This document shows positions 24,701 through 37,300 of a stretch of DNA of 64,000 bases, piece by piece; position 1 is the first letter of the stretch, and every line of letters begins with the position of its first letter. Made by a program: the position numbers and the translations under genes. The DNA lies in the NCBI GenBank assembly GCA_037013685.1, contig CM072885.1, forward strand, positions 63,777,785-63,841,784, in the 5' to 3' direction. The notes under the pieces were generated by a model that made no database searches, was not told where the DNA came from, and saw only the letters and a list, made by a program, of their open reading frames with translations. The stretch comes from Acridotheres tristis. Taxonomy: Eukaryota; Chordata; Aves; Passeriformes; Sturnidae.

Positions 24701-27700
24701 ATTCAAGAGCATTTCCCTCTTCAGATCTGCAACTAACAGTAATGAGCAAAGTTTAAAGGCAACTTGCCTGTGCCAAGTAATTAAGACCTTTACAAACCAT
24801 GAAACTTGAGAACTTCTTCTAATTTCTTAGCAAGTAAACATGAAAGTACTACAAGCTGAGAGTTCTTAATTTCCTAGCGTTGATTTTATGACAGTCCTAT
24901 GATAATTCCCAAATAAATACTGAAAGCCAGTAGCAGGATATGCATTTTTAGCCTGGGAGAGACTAAACCAAGGAGGATGTAGACAAAACATGAAAAAATA
25001 GAAACAATATACACCACCAGAGAAGTCTGTGAGACTGGATTAAATGCTTAGACACTGCAGCTTTCTGCAAAAGCTTTCATATGGAGAGATGAAGGAAAGG
25101 AAGGCAGGGGCTGACCTTGGGTTCAGGTGGAAAGAGCGCTTGTGTCAAGCGGTAAAGGTTGCCCAGGCTGAACTGAATGCTGGTGTTGGTCACATTCATC
25201 TCATGGAAATTGGCTGACTTCCCTTTGGGACAGATGTCACACTCCCCAGCAAAAGGGGACACTGTGATGGTGTTCTTACACTCATAGTTAGGCAAGTTGT
25301 CACTGATTCCTCCGTCCACATAGCGCTACAGAAAGGAACAGAAACAGCACATCTCAAGGGCTGGCAATGTCTGACCTGCAGAGTGCCCCACACAAGAATG
25401 AAACAGAAATTAAGGCTCTAACATAAGCCTGGTGTTCCCAAGCTAAACATTTTGAGTGGCATGATCAGTTCTCTAATGCCAATAAACATTCCTACCTATA
25501 GCTCCATAGGCAGTGCAAGAATATTCTGTTTGGGATTTTTCTGTATGTTTTCTTAAAGATGATAATCCCACACAATGCACAGAGAAAAGCAGCTCCACAC
25601 TTCAAAGTTCAAGATCCAAGATACTAAACCATTCTAACTTAAAAGTACTCTTCATAACTAGAATTTGACAGAAAAGCATCAAAAAATATTTGGGCATAAG
25701 GAAAGGGTGACTAAAAATGGACAGTGCTTCAGAAACTTTGCCAAGTCACAGACATGTATTGTGCTTTGTATTCAAGTTCCAGGTTATGCTTTTGTCTCCT
25801 TCACACTCAATCACCCATTTCTGTAGTTTTAATGCATCACCACCTCAGACATTTTAAGACCCAAGCCCCAAAGTGCTCTGTTTTGGGGTAATTACTGTCT
25901 AGTGCAGCAGCTGCAGTGGCTGAAGACAGCCCCTCCACTCACTCACAGCAGCCAGCCCTCCAGTGGGCCACAGGGAACTGCTTTGTTCCCACACCACCAG
26001 CTTTGCTGCTTCAGAGCCTGCATTTTCCTCCTTCCTAAAAGGCAGCAAACCTAAACTGTAGGTTCTTGTCAAACATAAATGTAACACAGCAGTGATTTGA
26101 GCAGAGCAACCTGGATTATCAGTTTCAGCTGCCCTGATACTCAGGCCCTAACCATTCTGAGAAGCACATTAGGAATTAGGAAGAGGGCAGCTCATGGCCT
26201 GTCAACTTCCCAGGATACCCTCTGGACCCAGCAGCATGCAGCTCCTGCCAAACTTCAGATGTGTAATGCAATCATTAGAGTATAAGCACAATCCCCAAGT
26301 CCTTTGTGACATAAATAAAAATACAATAGGTCTGGCAAAGGAGGACGCTTTTCATGAAATTACTGAAAGGTAGAAGTACGTATCTGATTCACTGTTCTAC
26401 TGATCTAAATGATTTTCATGATTTGGAGTATCTGCTCAGCTGTTCCTCCAAGTCATTTTTTAAATCTAAAACCACTGCTGTGTTTGAAAGGAGTAAATAA
26501 AAAACAAACAAAAGCCACCACACCCAAAAGCTTTTGAATTGGCAGTTACATACACCTCTTAAATGTTATCCTTAAGCCTTTGTTTTACAGTATACAGGCA
26601 GGAATGCCAAGCAGTAAACAGCAAGATGCTCCAAAGTTTACATTTTTGACATTCTATTTTGCTGAAGCCCATAAGGAGTCATGCCAAGCATGTGTAACTG
26701 GTATGCTTACAAAGTTACATCCAAAAATGCCTCCTAAGCATTAAAATCATATCAAAATAATTGCAAAGATTAAAAGAATAGAATGATGCCTTCCTTTCCT
26801 CAAAATATGGCCAAATAAAGCATTATTTGTAGGTTTTTGTACTCTGAACTAAGCCTTTTAAAATAACATTGTTGTCTGGTGACAAGAACTGAACAGCCAG
26901 ATTAGCCTGGATCCACCTAAACCTTGGATTCAGTCCAACGTCCTGTTTTCATAACACCTTTAATCTGGAAGAGTTTAAGGAGACATACAAGGTTTAGAAG
27001 TACAGATAAGGAAAATCCCAATACAGTTCTAATCACTTTTGCTTTAATTTCGGCATGAAGGAAAAAAACTACATTTCACGTCTATTCTTGACCTTGTAAT
27101 ACTTGAAAATTGCCTTGAGAACAGTGTGTACACAACCACTGTTAAAGACCTTTAAAGTTTTCTTTCTTCCTTCCCTTCTCCTTGTGCAAGGAGCACCACA
27201 GTTGGAATGAAAGCAAATGCAAGCGAATAGAACAGGGTAACAAAAAGCCACCGATGTCACTGCCTTGATTTGAAATGCAGATCTGCTTGCAGACCTGTAA
27301 TTATAACACCTGCAACAAACCATGCCAACGTTCCTGCAGTTTTTGTCTCTTTAACAGGGGATTTTAGAGAGCTCAGTGCAGCTATGAAGTATTAAGAGGC
27401 TTTGTAACCAGCAGTTCCAGGGAAACAATAGAACATACTAATAGTGATATTTTACCTCCAAAAAGTAAACTTTCTTACACCGAATACAAATGCCAGAGGG
27501 CATTAAAAAGCTGTGTTTGCACCTAACTGAAAAAAGAACTTTAATCCAGTTGTAAGGCAGATCTCCCTACAGCCAGAACATAAAGATATAGATTATATTA
27601 CAAGATATTTTCTTGAACAATTGTAGGTGACTCTTCCTGTAAATTTGTGCAGGTGAAAGAGCATCACTTCCTTCAATATATATTTATCCATAGGTAACAT

Positions 27701-30700
27701 ACTTATCTTATATCATCTTTTTCTTCTTTTAAAGAATTTTAGGGGGCAGAGGACAGACAGAGAGATAATATGTATGTGTTAAAATACTCGGATCTTCTAC
27801 ACATTCAGTGTTCCTTTCTTTTTTTGGAAAGTGGTTACAGCTGCACAACTAGAAGCTATGCTGAAGGTATTTATTTTACAGTAGGATAACCAAAACCCCT
27901 ACATGCATTCTTACTATTTTCAGAATAGCTAGAATTATTTTTAGATTTTAACAAGAGAGACTTACCACACCTCTAAATGATGGTGGAATGAGGCCACAGT
28001 AAATAGGGACAAATGAACTACAGATTAAAGCCTGTAAGAAAATGAGACCATAAAAATTAAATGTTAACTGTTCCATTATTGACATAAACATTTCTCTTTA
28101 TAAAATAAATTCTTATTCATCAAGACTATAGTTTTATTAGATCCACTGCACTTTTAAGGCGTTTACCCTTTTTTATGACTGATCCCTTGCACCTCCTCCC
28201 TAAAACAGTTCACAGACACATTGACTGGGAAAACCAGTATGTGAATCTGGTGTAAAAAGAAGTTTGAATTCCTCTTTAAAACGCTGTCAGAGTAACAATA
28301 CTTGAAATGCTTAAAGCAGAAACTCAAAAGCCAATGTTAAAGCAACCTAGGATTATAGAAGTTTCTAAAAGTTGCCAAAAAGAAACATACCTGTATAACT
28401 TCTTCTTTAGAATTGAAATTAGATATCAAGGCATTTTTGCCATCTGATACTCTGGTTAGTGAAATACACAGTCTGCCTGATGACAACTGGTGTGTGTTCT
28501 CTGGAAGATTTCTCATCAGCCCATCTCTTATTATTTTTATCACATTAAAGGAAGGATGAAGAGGACCAAGATTTCGCTTTCTGGCTTCTTTGGCTAATGC
28601 CAGAACATCTGCACAAGCCTGAGCTGGAAAGAAAATGTGTTGCATTTAACAGCAGAAACACAACCCACACTTGGACTAATAAAGCAGATCTAGAGCTCCA
28701 GCTTGTCTCTCTTACTGCTAGAATGAAAATGCAAGATCTTTTTAACAGAGTAGGTAACTTTCTAACATGTTTAAGGAGTTTAGGAGTTTTCTGAGAGACA
28801 AAAAAAATCACTTTAAACATTCAAAAAGATCTCCTGGTGAGGATTAAGCTACTTATATGCCATTAAGATAAAATACCCATACAAGACACTTGCATCAGGA
28901 ATTATTTATTCCAGAAATGGAAGGAAAAAATAAAGATGAACCAAACTTAAGGCTTCAGGGCACCATTTCTCTTCACTGATACATAAACACTAAAGAGAGC
29001 ATGAAGTGTTATCTGGTAGGAATGCCAGGAGGGAAGTTTGGAAAGCAGTGGAAAAGGAATGTGGAGAAGATTCATAATATACCACACAGATCTCCACCTA
29101 AATAGGTGCATTTTTACAGTAACAGACACATAGTAATCTTGTCTCCAATTAAATCTACGTTTAGGAACTTCAAACAACCACAGAAGACAGGACTATTCCT
29201 GAAGAACACTAAAATCCTTTCAACATTCAGTCACAGGAAGAAGAGCAGCTCATCCACTTGAAAAGTTTTGTTTGAACATAGAATGTCACATTTCTCTAGG
29301 GCACACTTTGAGGAAATTGCTTGCCAGTTTGGTAGAGGAGAGGGGGGTAATGTCAAAGTAACACCTTATCAACCTGAGTGACAGGCTACAAGGTCTTCTA
29401 AAAATATTTACAGAACTTACATACTTGAACTTACAGGTAAAATTCACTTTATCAGGTAAATTTGAGGACTGCACTGGCAACAACTCTGCTTAAGCCTTTG
29501 AGCTCAGATTAATTTCCAAAAATATTACCTTTCTACAATGTTATCCCCCTCTCAAATAGCAATTACTAAACATTATCATTCTCAACCAGGAGTCTATGTC
29601 TAAAAGAGCATCTCTAAAAAATCCCAGGTATCAGACACACTCTGTTTTTGCCACTTTTTCATTCCATCCTCACAGAGCAAAATCTTGGGCCATAAATCCA
29701 TTGACACCAGTAGCCTGATGCCACCTCCCACCCCAGAAGACAGCAAACAATTTAGCCACAGCTCACTGTTCATGGTCAAATATATGTTTATCTTAGTAAA
29801 ACACATTTTACGTGCAAATAAAAAAATTGCACAAGTCATTCTGACAAGTGAGGAAGTTATTCCCAAAAGCAGAATCAGGCAGGGAGTTTAATTTTCCCTG
29901 TATCCAGATACTCATTACCAACTCCCTTTTTTTTTTTTTTTTTAAATTATATTTAGCAATGCTCAATCTTCTAAACTTTCTAAAAATAGCTGTGTTTCAG
30001 GAGCCTGAGATACTGAACTATCAGAACTCTGGCCAGGAAGAGCAGTTTTGGTGCATATCAAATAATTACCTTTTCCAATATAAATACAGTTTTGAAAGCT
30101 TATGCACCAAGCAAGTCACTTGCCTGTTCTAAGATACAAACCAACAGCAAACAAATACATGCAATTTGATTTAGCAGCTCCCCATCAACTCCACATACAA
30201 TAATTTCTATGCTTGAAGTAGTTCATAGGGAAAAAAAGGACAAAAAAAAGCTGACGTATTTTGTTTATTGTAACCTATTTTAAACCCAGCAAGGGCTCCA
30301 ACTCAAGGAAAAAAAAACAAAAAAAGCAAAGTTCTATTTAAGAGTATGTGATATTAAAACACTGAAAATTTACAAAGCTTTTTGTTATTAATTCAACAGA
30401 CTTCAAAGTAGTCCAACTTCTTTTCCTTCTCCTTTCCTTTTCCAACAGGAATAAAATACAGTTTCCTCTTAGACTGGTGTATTCCAACACGGGAACTTCT
30501 CCAAAAGGGACTTAAGGCTACAGCTCAAGTCAAACTGGGATTTTAGGCAGGTCTTGGTCCATCTGTTTTATTTTTGAAACACAGAAAGCTAATGAAATTA
30601 ATCTTCCTAATAAATGTGAACTGCTTCTTGTTCTAGTTATGCATTCCTATTTTTAACTGTTTGTTAACTCCTCATTAGTTTCACAGAAAAAAACCCGAGA

Positions 30701-33540
30701 AGTTTACCCCACAGAGTAAAACCTGACATTATATTTGCAGCCTCCACTAAACCTGCTCTCTTTAAGTGCCCCACTGGAATGGATGATCACAGCACCATCA
30801 AAACACCAGATCTCCAGGACATCCAAGGAGTGCAACTTGAACATTCCAGTTTAGAATATCCTGGAATGCACTGCATCCTCAAAACAACACTCACGGCTAA
30901 GCTTCCCAAACTCCCCCAAATTTAATGAGAGAAACCTCTTTGTCAGTCTATACAAGCATATTTTTCTTCTCCATTCAATGGCTAATAATTGTATTTAACC
31001 ACATTTGAAGTTCCACAGAGTCCCCACCTATCCAGCAGGTAATCTGAATCAAAGAGAAAACCCTTCACTTAAAACACCTGGCTACAAGGCTGTAAGAAAT
31101 GAAATATGCTCTTCAATTCCAGCCACAACCCCTGCTCACAGATTTGCACACCCTGTGTTGTGTGTACCAGCACACAGACCAGTTCAGGGCTGGGTCCTGC
31201 CAAGCCCCAAATATTTCCAAGTGTGGGGATCCCCCAACCTCTCTGGGAACCTGTTCTATTATTTTACCACACTCATAGCAACTGTCTTTTCCTTACACCT
31301 CATCTGAATTTACCACGTTCCAGCTTGTGCCTTCTGCTCACCTCTGGGAAGAGCTGGGTTCTGTCTAACCACGTTAAAATGCAACTGTGATAAAAACACG
31401 GGCCTTACTTACACCTCCAGCTGCAGGAACCACAAATACTGCACATTAAAATAGATCAGAGTAAGAGAGGCATACAATACAAACTCACAAAACACATCCT
31501 ACCACTGTAAAACAGTGTTTCTTTAGAGATTATTTACCATCCTCTGCTTTCACACAAGCTCACAAAATACCACAGCTACAAACTCAGAGAATTACCATGG
31601 GAATTACCTTGTTAGTTTTGTCAATTTACAGCAATTTACAGATTTTAGAACGTGGCTTTGAACTGTCTTCCAACATTCCCAAGTGATGCCTTTTATTTTC
31701 TCTTTTTTTCCCAGTAGAAACACACTTGCCCATGGAATCTACTACCTTGGACAGTGACCACACACATATTCTATTAGTTAGAGAAAATCAAAAATCTCAG
31801 TTGGCAAATTAGATTGGTAATAACTGAAATCTACAACTCCTAATTATTCAAGTGCTAAACCATTTAAAAAGCTGTTATTAATTCATACTTCCAAATAAAC
31901 AGTATACATTTTCTGGGCTTAAGAGTGCTTCAAATATTTAAGACAACTTCCTTCTCAAATCATTTACAATGACTTAAGACTTAAACCTGGGCATGTTCTA
32001 AAAATACCAGCTATTAAGGAAAAACATGGTTTGTTTTAAAAACTGGTAGTAGGCTCATAATAACTCAAGTGTGTCATGTTTGGACATTATAGCAAAATTA
32101 AATTAAGCAGCACACAAATTTACAGCTAAAGCTTTGAAGAAATTAAGCTTGTGTGCTAGAGCTCAGTAGAGACTAAAGCAGTAGGGACAAGCATTACTCT
32201 CCTGTACTTAGAGAAAATTTCTGCTTCTTTTAGTCAGTGGATTTTTTCCTCAGAAATTGAAAAGCAAAGCCCACAGACCTCTCCAAATTCAAAAGAGGTA
32301 CTCACTGTTCTCCTCCTCTACTAAGACGAAATCTGAATTTACAAAATCCTCTAGTTCTAAAGCAGTCAAGGGTGCTTCTAGCAAAAACAATCAGTGTGGA
32401 GTCATGAACTAGACAACTGTTACTCAGCAGATTTCTTTGGTATAAAGAGAAAACCACTTTCAGATTTCCAGATATTTCATACAGTTTTTTAAACTGCAAT
32501 CCAGTCGCTATCCTGAACACCTTGATTTTTTGACAGCTTGTATCAAGTTTAATTTATTAGAAAAACATATATTCATGAGCCCTAAATAGGTAAAAGTAAG
32601 GTGTATTTTTTTTTCTGCTAGAAAATAAGTGTGTATTTCACAAAGGACACTACATTTAGTTTCAAACTAACATCTTTAATCCGGCACAAAGATTCCCTCT
32701 ATTGTTCAAACGACAATTCAAAGCAGCGATTTTAATCAATCCACTGTTTCTAATCATACACCTAAGCGACCTTGGCAACATACACCGTGCCCAGATTAGA
32801 GAGGAAAAGCCCGTTAAAGCTAACCTAAGCCCTGACCTTAACTCTCCTAGCCTTAGCCCAGAAAGGAGCAGCTTTGGAGGAAGCAAGATAAAGCTATCGG
32901 GCACCTCACGTGCAGGGAGATGCTCTATTTCCCAACGCAGCGCAAACACTTTGTTTACAGCCGATGGAGGGTGTTGGGGCCCGGCCGCCTCCCGCTCTCC
33001 CAGGTAATTCCCGGACTTTGGACAGCGGCGGTGGGAGCAGCCCCTCACAGGGACCCGCACGGGAGGAGCTCCGACCTTTCGGCGACGCGAGTGCGGGCAC
33101 CGGATCGGGCATCGCCAACGCCATTCCCTGCGCCACGGACCCCGCTCGGATTTCATTCCACCCACGGGCACACGTTTGAGGGGGAAGAGAAGCAGAGAAT
33201 CGGAGCCGGCCCAGCCCAGCCCAGCCCAGCCCGGCCCGGCCCAAGCGCTCCCCGGGCCCGCATCCTGCCCGCCGCACCTGCCCCTGCCCCTTCCCCTTCC
33301 CCTTCCCTGGGGCCCACCCCGCCCGCTCCGCTCCCCCCGGCCCCGCCGCTGACCCAGAGAGCCGCCCCCGACGAGGACGGCGCCGGCCAGCGCCCCGGCC
33401 GAGGCGCCGTAGATGTGCCTCGCGTCGCGGATGACGTGCGGGGCGCGCTCCTGCAGGCAGGTGGCGGCGCCGATGTGGTAGACTCCCAGGAAGCCGCAGC
33501 CGGCGAAGGACACGCTCCAGCCGCCCTCGCGGTCCAGCAT
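18782..33540 (-). CDS. PNPLA3: PNPLA3, patatin-like phospholipase / acylglycerol lipase family protein (complete, 9 coding exons)
   Basis: This is an adiponutrin/ATGL-family protein. In mammals these enzymes act on triglycerides, retinyl esters or acyl chains of phospholipids at lipid droplets. Coding exons in order are 33354-33540, 28391-28623, 27966-28031, 25116-25325, 24011-24071, 21676-21894, 21215-21347, 19930-20046 and 18782-19073 (stop 18782-18784). They join in frame to 505 codons; human PNPLA3 has 481 and ATGL 504. The patatin domain occupies residues 10-179 or so, with oxyanion loop GCGFLG (14-19), nucleophile GASAG (Ser47) and catalytic Asp166 in DGG. A variable linker (about 254-320) precedes a conserved segment with [17 protein letters not shown] and DIRWMQEQ. 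Synteny next to SAMM50 supports PNPLA3; many patatin-domain residues look ATGL-like. The in-frame ORF continues upstream of the chosen ATG, but that ATG matches the family start and has A at -3. Confidence 0.95.
23058..23092. repeat. (AAT)n-type microsatellite in PNPLA3 intron 5
   Basis: A short run of AATAATAATAATACATAATA type. No coding role is apparent. Confidence 0.8.
27966..28031 (-). CDS. PNPLA3: PNPLA3 coding exon 3 (residue-148 exon)
   Basis: This 66-nt exon encodes [19 protein letters not shown] and then RGV, residues 141-162. The acceptor is TTCTTACAG and the donor GTG|GTAAG. The valine in SSFVPIY is residue 148, aligning with human PNPLA3 Ile148, the site of the common I148M liver-disease variant. 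Confidence 0.95.
29927..29943. repeat. Poly(T) tract in PNPLA3 intron 1
   Basis: Seventeen consecutive T. It could be the tail of a minus-strand retroposed sequence, but no body was recognised next to it. Confidence 0.7.
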
Positions 33541-33955
33541 GGTCGCCGGTGGGGACAGGAGCGCTCCGCTGGCGGCGGCCGCTGCCCGGCGACTGAGCGC
33601 GCTCGGCGCGGTCGCCCTGCGCGTTACACGGGGCCGCGCCCCCGCCGCCGGCCGCGCCGCAGCCAATCCCGCGCCGCCGATCGGTGGCACAAGGCGCCGC
33701 AGCCAACCAGAGGGCGCATGGAAATGAGACCCCGCCCCCTCGCGCCCCCGCCCTGGGCAGGGCGCGCTCCCGCGGGTGCGATCTGCGCCCAGAGAGAGCC
33801 CCGCGACCCGCGACCCGCGTCGCTCGTTCCATTCGGTCCCCGCGGACCCTCCGGACCCCTTGGCTCGGGCAGCCTCCGCCCGTCCCCCAGCCCCGCCTGT
33901 CTCCCAGTCTCCGCCCCGAGAGGAGCGGTCCACCGCGCTTTCAAAGCCATGCGGA
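32930..33955. promoter_or_regulatory. PNPLA3: PNPLA3 promoter CpG island
   Basis: CpG-dense sequence covers exon 1, the start of intron 1 and about 400 bp upstream. A CCAAT box lies at 33663-33667 on the plus strand (inverted relative to the gene), about 125 bp upstream of the ATG. Intron 1 carries a short (CCCAG)n/(CCCGG)n run at about 33207-33241 and a CCCCTT run near 33286-33308. No TATA box was seen. The long open frames here on both strands are what high GC produces, not extra genes. Confidence 0.75.
33354..33540 (-). CDS. PNPLA3: PNPLA3 coding exon 1 (catalytic serine)
   Basis: This exon encodes residues 1-62 plus one base. It includes [17 protein letters not shown] (glycine-rich oxyanion loop) and YGASAGAL with the nucleophile Ser47. 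The donor is CTCTCTGG|GTCAGC. It joins exon 2 (acceptor TTTCCAG) through an alanine codon, as in the ATGL family layout. Confidence 0.95.
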
Positions 33956-33959
33956 GCGC

Positions 33960-34378
33960 GGTGGAGTCCGGGGTCAGTGAGGTGCAGTGGGGTTTGGGGT
34001 CAGTGAGGCACAGTAGGATTTGGAGTCAGTGAGGCTCAGTGGGGTCTGGGGTCAGTGAGGCACCGTGGGGTTCAGTGAGGCGCAGTGTATTTGGGGTCAG
34101 TGAGGCACAGTGGATCTAGGGTCGGTGAGGTGTAGTGGGGTCTGGGATCAGTGAGACACACTGTATTTGGGGTCAATGAGGCACACTGTATTTGGGGTCA
34201 ATGAGGCACACTGTATTTGGGGTCAATGAGACACACTGTATTTGGGGTCAGTGAGACACACTGTATTTGGGGTCAATGAGACACACTGTATTTGGGGTCA
34301 GTGAGGCACACTGTATTTGGGGTCAGTGAGGCACACTGTATTTGGGGTCAGTGAGGCACAGTGGGTCCGGGTCGGTGA
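33960..34378. repeat. 25-bp minisatellite upstream of PNPLA3
   Basis: Units of GGGGTCAGTGAGGCACA type are present. From 34161 the array is strictly 25-bp periodic (starts at 34161, 34186, 34211, 34236, 34261, 34286, 34311 and 34336), with CTGTATTTGGGG leading each unit. The proximal part is more diverged. It begins about 420 bp upstream of the PNPLA3 start codon. Confidence 0.96.
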
Positions 34379-37300
34379 GCTGAGGTGCCGGCAGCCGGCC
34401 GGGCAGATCGCGCCCTGTGATCCGCAGGTACTAAAGGAAGGGATTTGGGATGTGCCAGGCACGGCGGGCAGCGGGAGGCGGCACCGCTCCCCAGCCCGTG
34501 CGGGCCGTGGGAGGTGCGGGCTTAGCAATCACCCCGATTATCCACGGCTCGAAGGAATCCACTGCAAACATTCATATTGCATGATCTTCTCTGTTTAAGA
34601 CTCCTGAAACTTGAAGAAAACTCATGATGATAATAACACTAGTTTTATAACGGGAAGATGATGGAATAATCTGCTTTCAGGTTGCAGTTTCAATCTGCAA
34701 ACAATTCTGTATTCATGTTCTACCAGCATTTTACAGAAAGAAGTTCAAGCAAAGCAGCTGAACGCCATCTGAAGTCTAGAACAGCATCATCTGGTAGAAT
34801 TTCTGTAGTGCCAGCTGACTGATGCATTACAGCTAAGTGTCAGGTACTAGTGGACTTCTGGAGGTCTCATAATCTTTAAGACACTGAAGAGCTCATGCTT
34901 TCAGCTCTGCAGGCTTATTTTCCTGAACAACAGTTCAGATATTTCAGTGTAGTGCTGCATTGGAGGCTACAGATATGCTCTAAATAATTTTCTGCTCAAG
35001 TTTCCTTAAATGCGTCTGAACATATCCAGGTAGGGTTTAGCTCCCTGTAAAAGAGGCAGGTTTCCTCTAAAGTTGTGTTAGAACTGGCATTTGTATATGA
35101 CTCTGTCACCACAAATCCCTGAGTTCCCATTAGGCTCACTCTGCAAATGAGTAGCTCAGAAGGGAATTCACAATTACTTTGCCCAGCAGGGAGCTCCTCA
35201 GAGCTCGACTCTGAGAGCAAAACAGAGAACAGCATGTCTGAAATCCTCCAGGATTTAATTGCCTCACTCAGGACTGCAGAAATCCTCTTTAGCTACTGGC
35301 ATGCAGCATTGCATTGTAAAAATTGGATGTTATAACACCTCAGAAGAGTCCAAGAGGAGCTCATGCTTTCCAAATACACCTAGGAGACATAATGTCATGA
35401 AACCTTTCATTTATAGAAAGAAAGCCGTGCCATGAAGAGAGCAGAATTCAAGCTCTTTTTCAGTCTGAGTGGACTTGAAGCTGTAATTCTGCCTCTAAGC
35501 AAGGACCACAAGCACTGGGCCATATTTCCAGATTTCCCGCTTCTAAGTTAGCTCTCACTTCTGTCTTGTTGGGCCATTCAGCTTCATCCTTTCACCATTT
35601 CAAAGAGCAGAGCAGGGAGAGTCCTAATCCCAATAATGCCTGTCTTTAAGGTGCTTCCCATTATTTAGGGAAAAGGAAGGTGTGAGATTGAACCCCTTTT
35701 CAGTTCACAGGGGAGGAAGAAACTGAAAAGAGAGATGAAACCAATCTCACACTCCCTAGAAGAGTCTTCTTTCGTTAAAAATGTGATTGTGACTCCTGTA
35801 ACTTTTCCATTCTCTTTTAAAGGAAAGGCCCAGCTGTGCTGTATTTTGTATTCATTTCATGTGCGCTTTCATGCTATTTACTCAGACCTTAAGTGTGGGA
35901 GAATACCATTTCTTAACCCATGTTTTGGAAAATGGACACTGAGGTGTTCACAGAGGGACATTTCTGGACATCTACAGAAATCTGACAGAGCCAATTAAAT
36001 GGCAGGCAAGCAGGGGATTTTCAGAGCATTATCACATCAATAGCTTTTTCAGGGCTAAGCTCAGTTTTGCTGGTAGGCATCAATTCTGTTTGAAAATGGT
36101 TTTTTAGTCCCTAAACTGTCAGTAGAAGGCTGTTCCTGAACCACATTTCCCGAATAGTCAGGAGGAGTCTTATTTCTCCTGTAAAATGGCCAGTTCATAA
36201 CCATCTGCTCCTCTTCTTTGGGTCCTTTGACATTAATATCTCCTATATAACACTGACAATGGTAAGAGTGCTGAGTTTTATTCTCTTTATCCCCCATTGT
36301 GTGACACTCAGAGAGCTGAGCTCCTCTGGCTTTCTATCATGACACAGGTGCTACAAATGCTCCCCAACCAGTAAAGCAACTGGTCCTTCAGATTGGGCTT
36401 CCCTGGAGCTCTACACAATCCTTGCTAGGGGAGCTGAATCATAGATTCTGATTACTTGTACTGTGATGAACTGGTAAATCCAGGTCCTTCTATATCTCAG
36501 CTTACATCAATGTTTTTAAATGTATTGCAATTCACCCAGTACACAATACCAAATTTGTTCCCAACACTGGTGTCCCGCATATGCCCAGACGTTTTCAGTA
36601 TCTGTGTCTTCTTGGGCTGCTTCTAATAGATGGTGCAGTTTCTGCACTACATCATCTCTAGCGTAATAAATAACATCTCACTAAAAAAAAAAACAAAAAG
36701 TCAGCAAACAAAAAAATTTGAGCTGAGGTGCATAACGACAGGATGGATCCCATCCAAGAAAGGTGATACAACCTTGTCATAAGTATTAGCAACCCTGCTG
36801 CAATTGTATAAGATGCAGTTTTGAGATTTATATCAAGTTTTTGATCAAGTTTATAGTTGATATCAAATATTGTTGACAAGTATCAAGTCCTGTTTTTATC
36901 GAGTATCACTCCATGTAGTATATGCTGCAATCTGTGTTGTAGACACATCTTAAATCTTTCATTGAATCAAGGCCATAATATTTCTCCCATAATTTCAGAA
37001 ATATCAAGTAAGATTTCAGGAATATGAAGTAAGGCCTGAAGGGCATTGTGAGGAAAATCAAGTATATTTCAGTGGGGATATAATCTACCAGGAAGCTTGT
37101 ATGTAGCTTGCAAACTTCTGTAAGCAGACACTGACCCAACCCAATGTCTGGCACATAAACTCGACAGGCACACCTTCTGTTTGTCATTTAACCACCCTTC
37201 ATCCTTTCCATTTAGCACCTATGTTAATTGTGATACAGGTATGCTATTTTACTAGGATGTGGACTAAATAAAACATTTCATTGAAAAAGAGAGAAACTGA

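Noticed and set aside
32662..33933. 423-codon minus-strand frame covering PNPLA3 exon 1, and 300-370-codon frames on both strands there
   Set aside because: Only 33354-33540 matches the PNPLA family, ending at a good donor. The rest is intron and promoter kept open by high GC.
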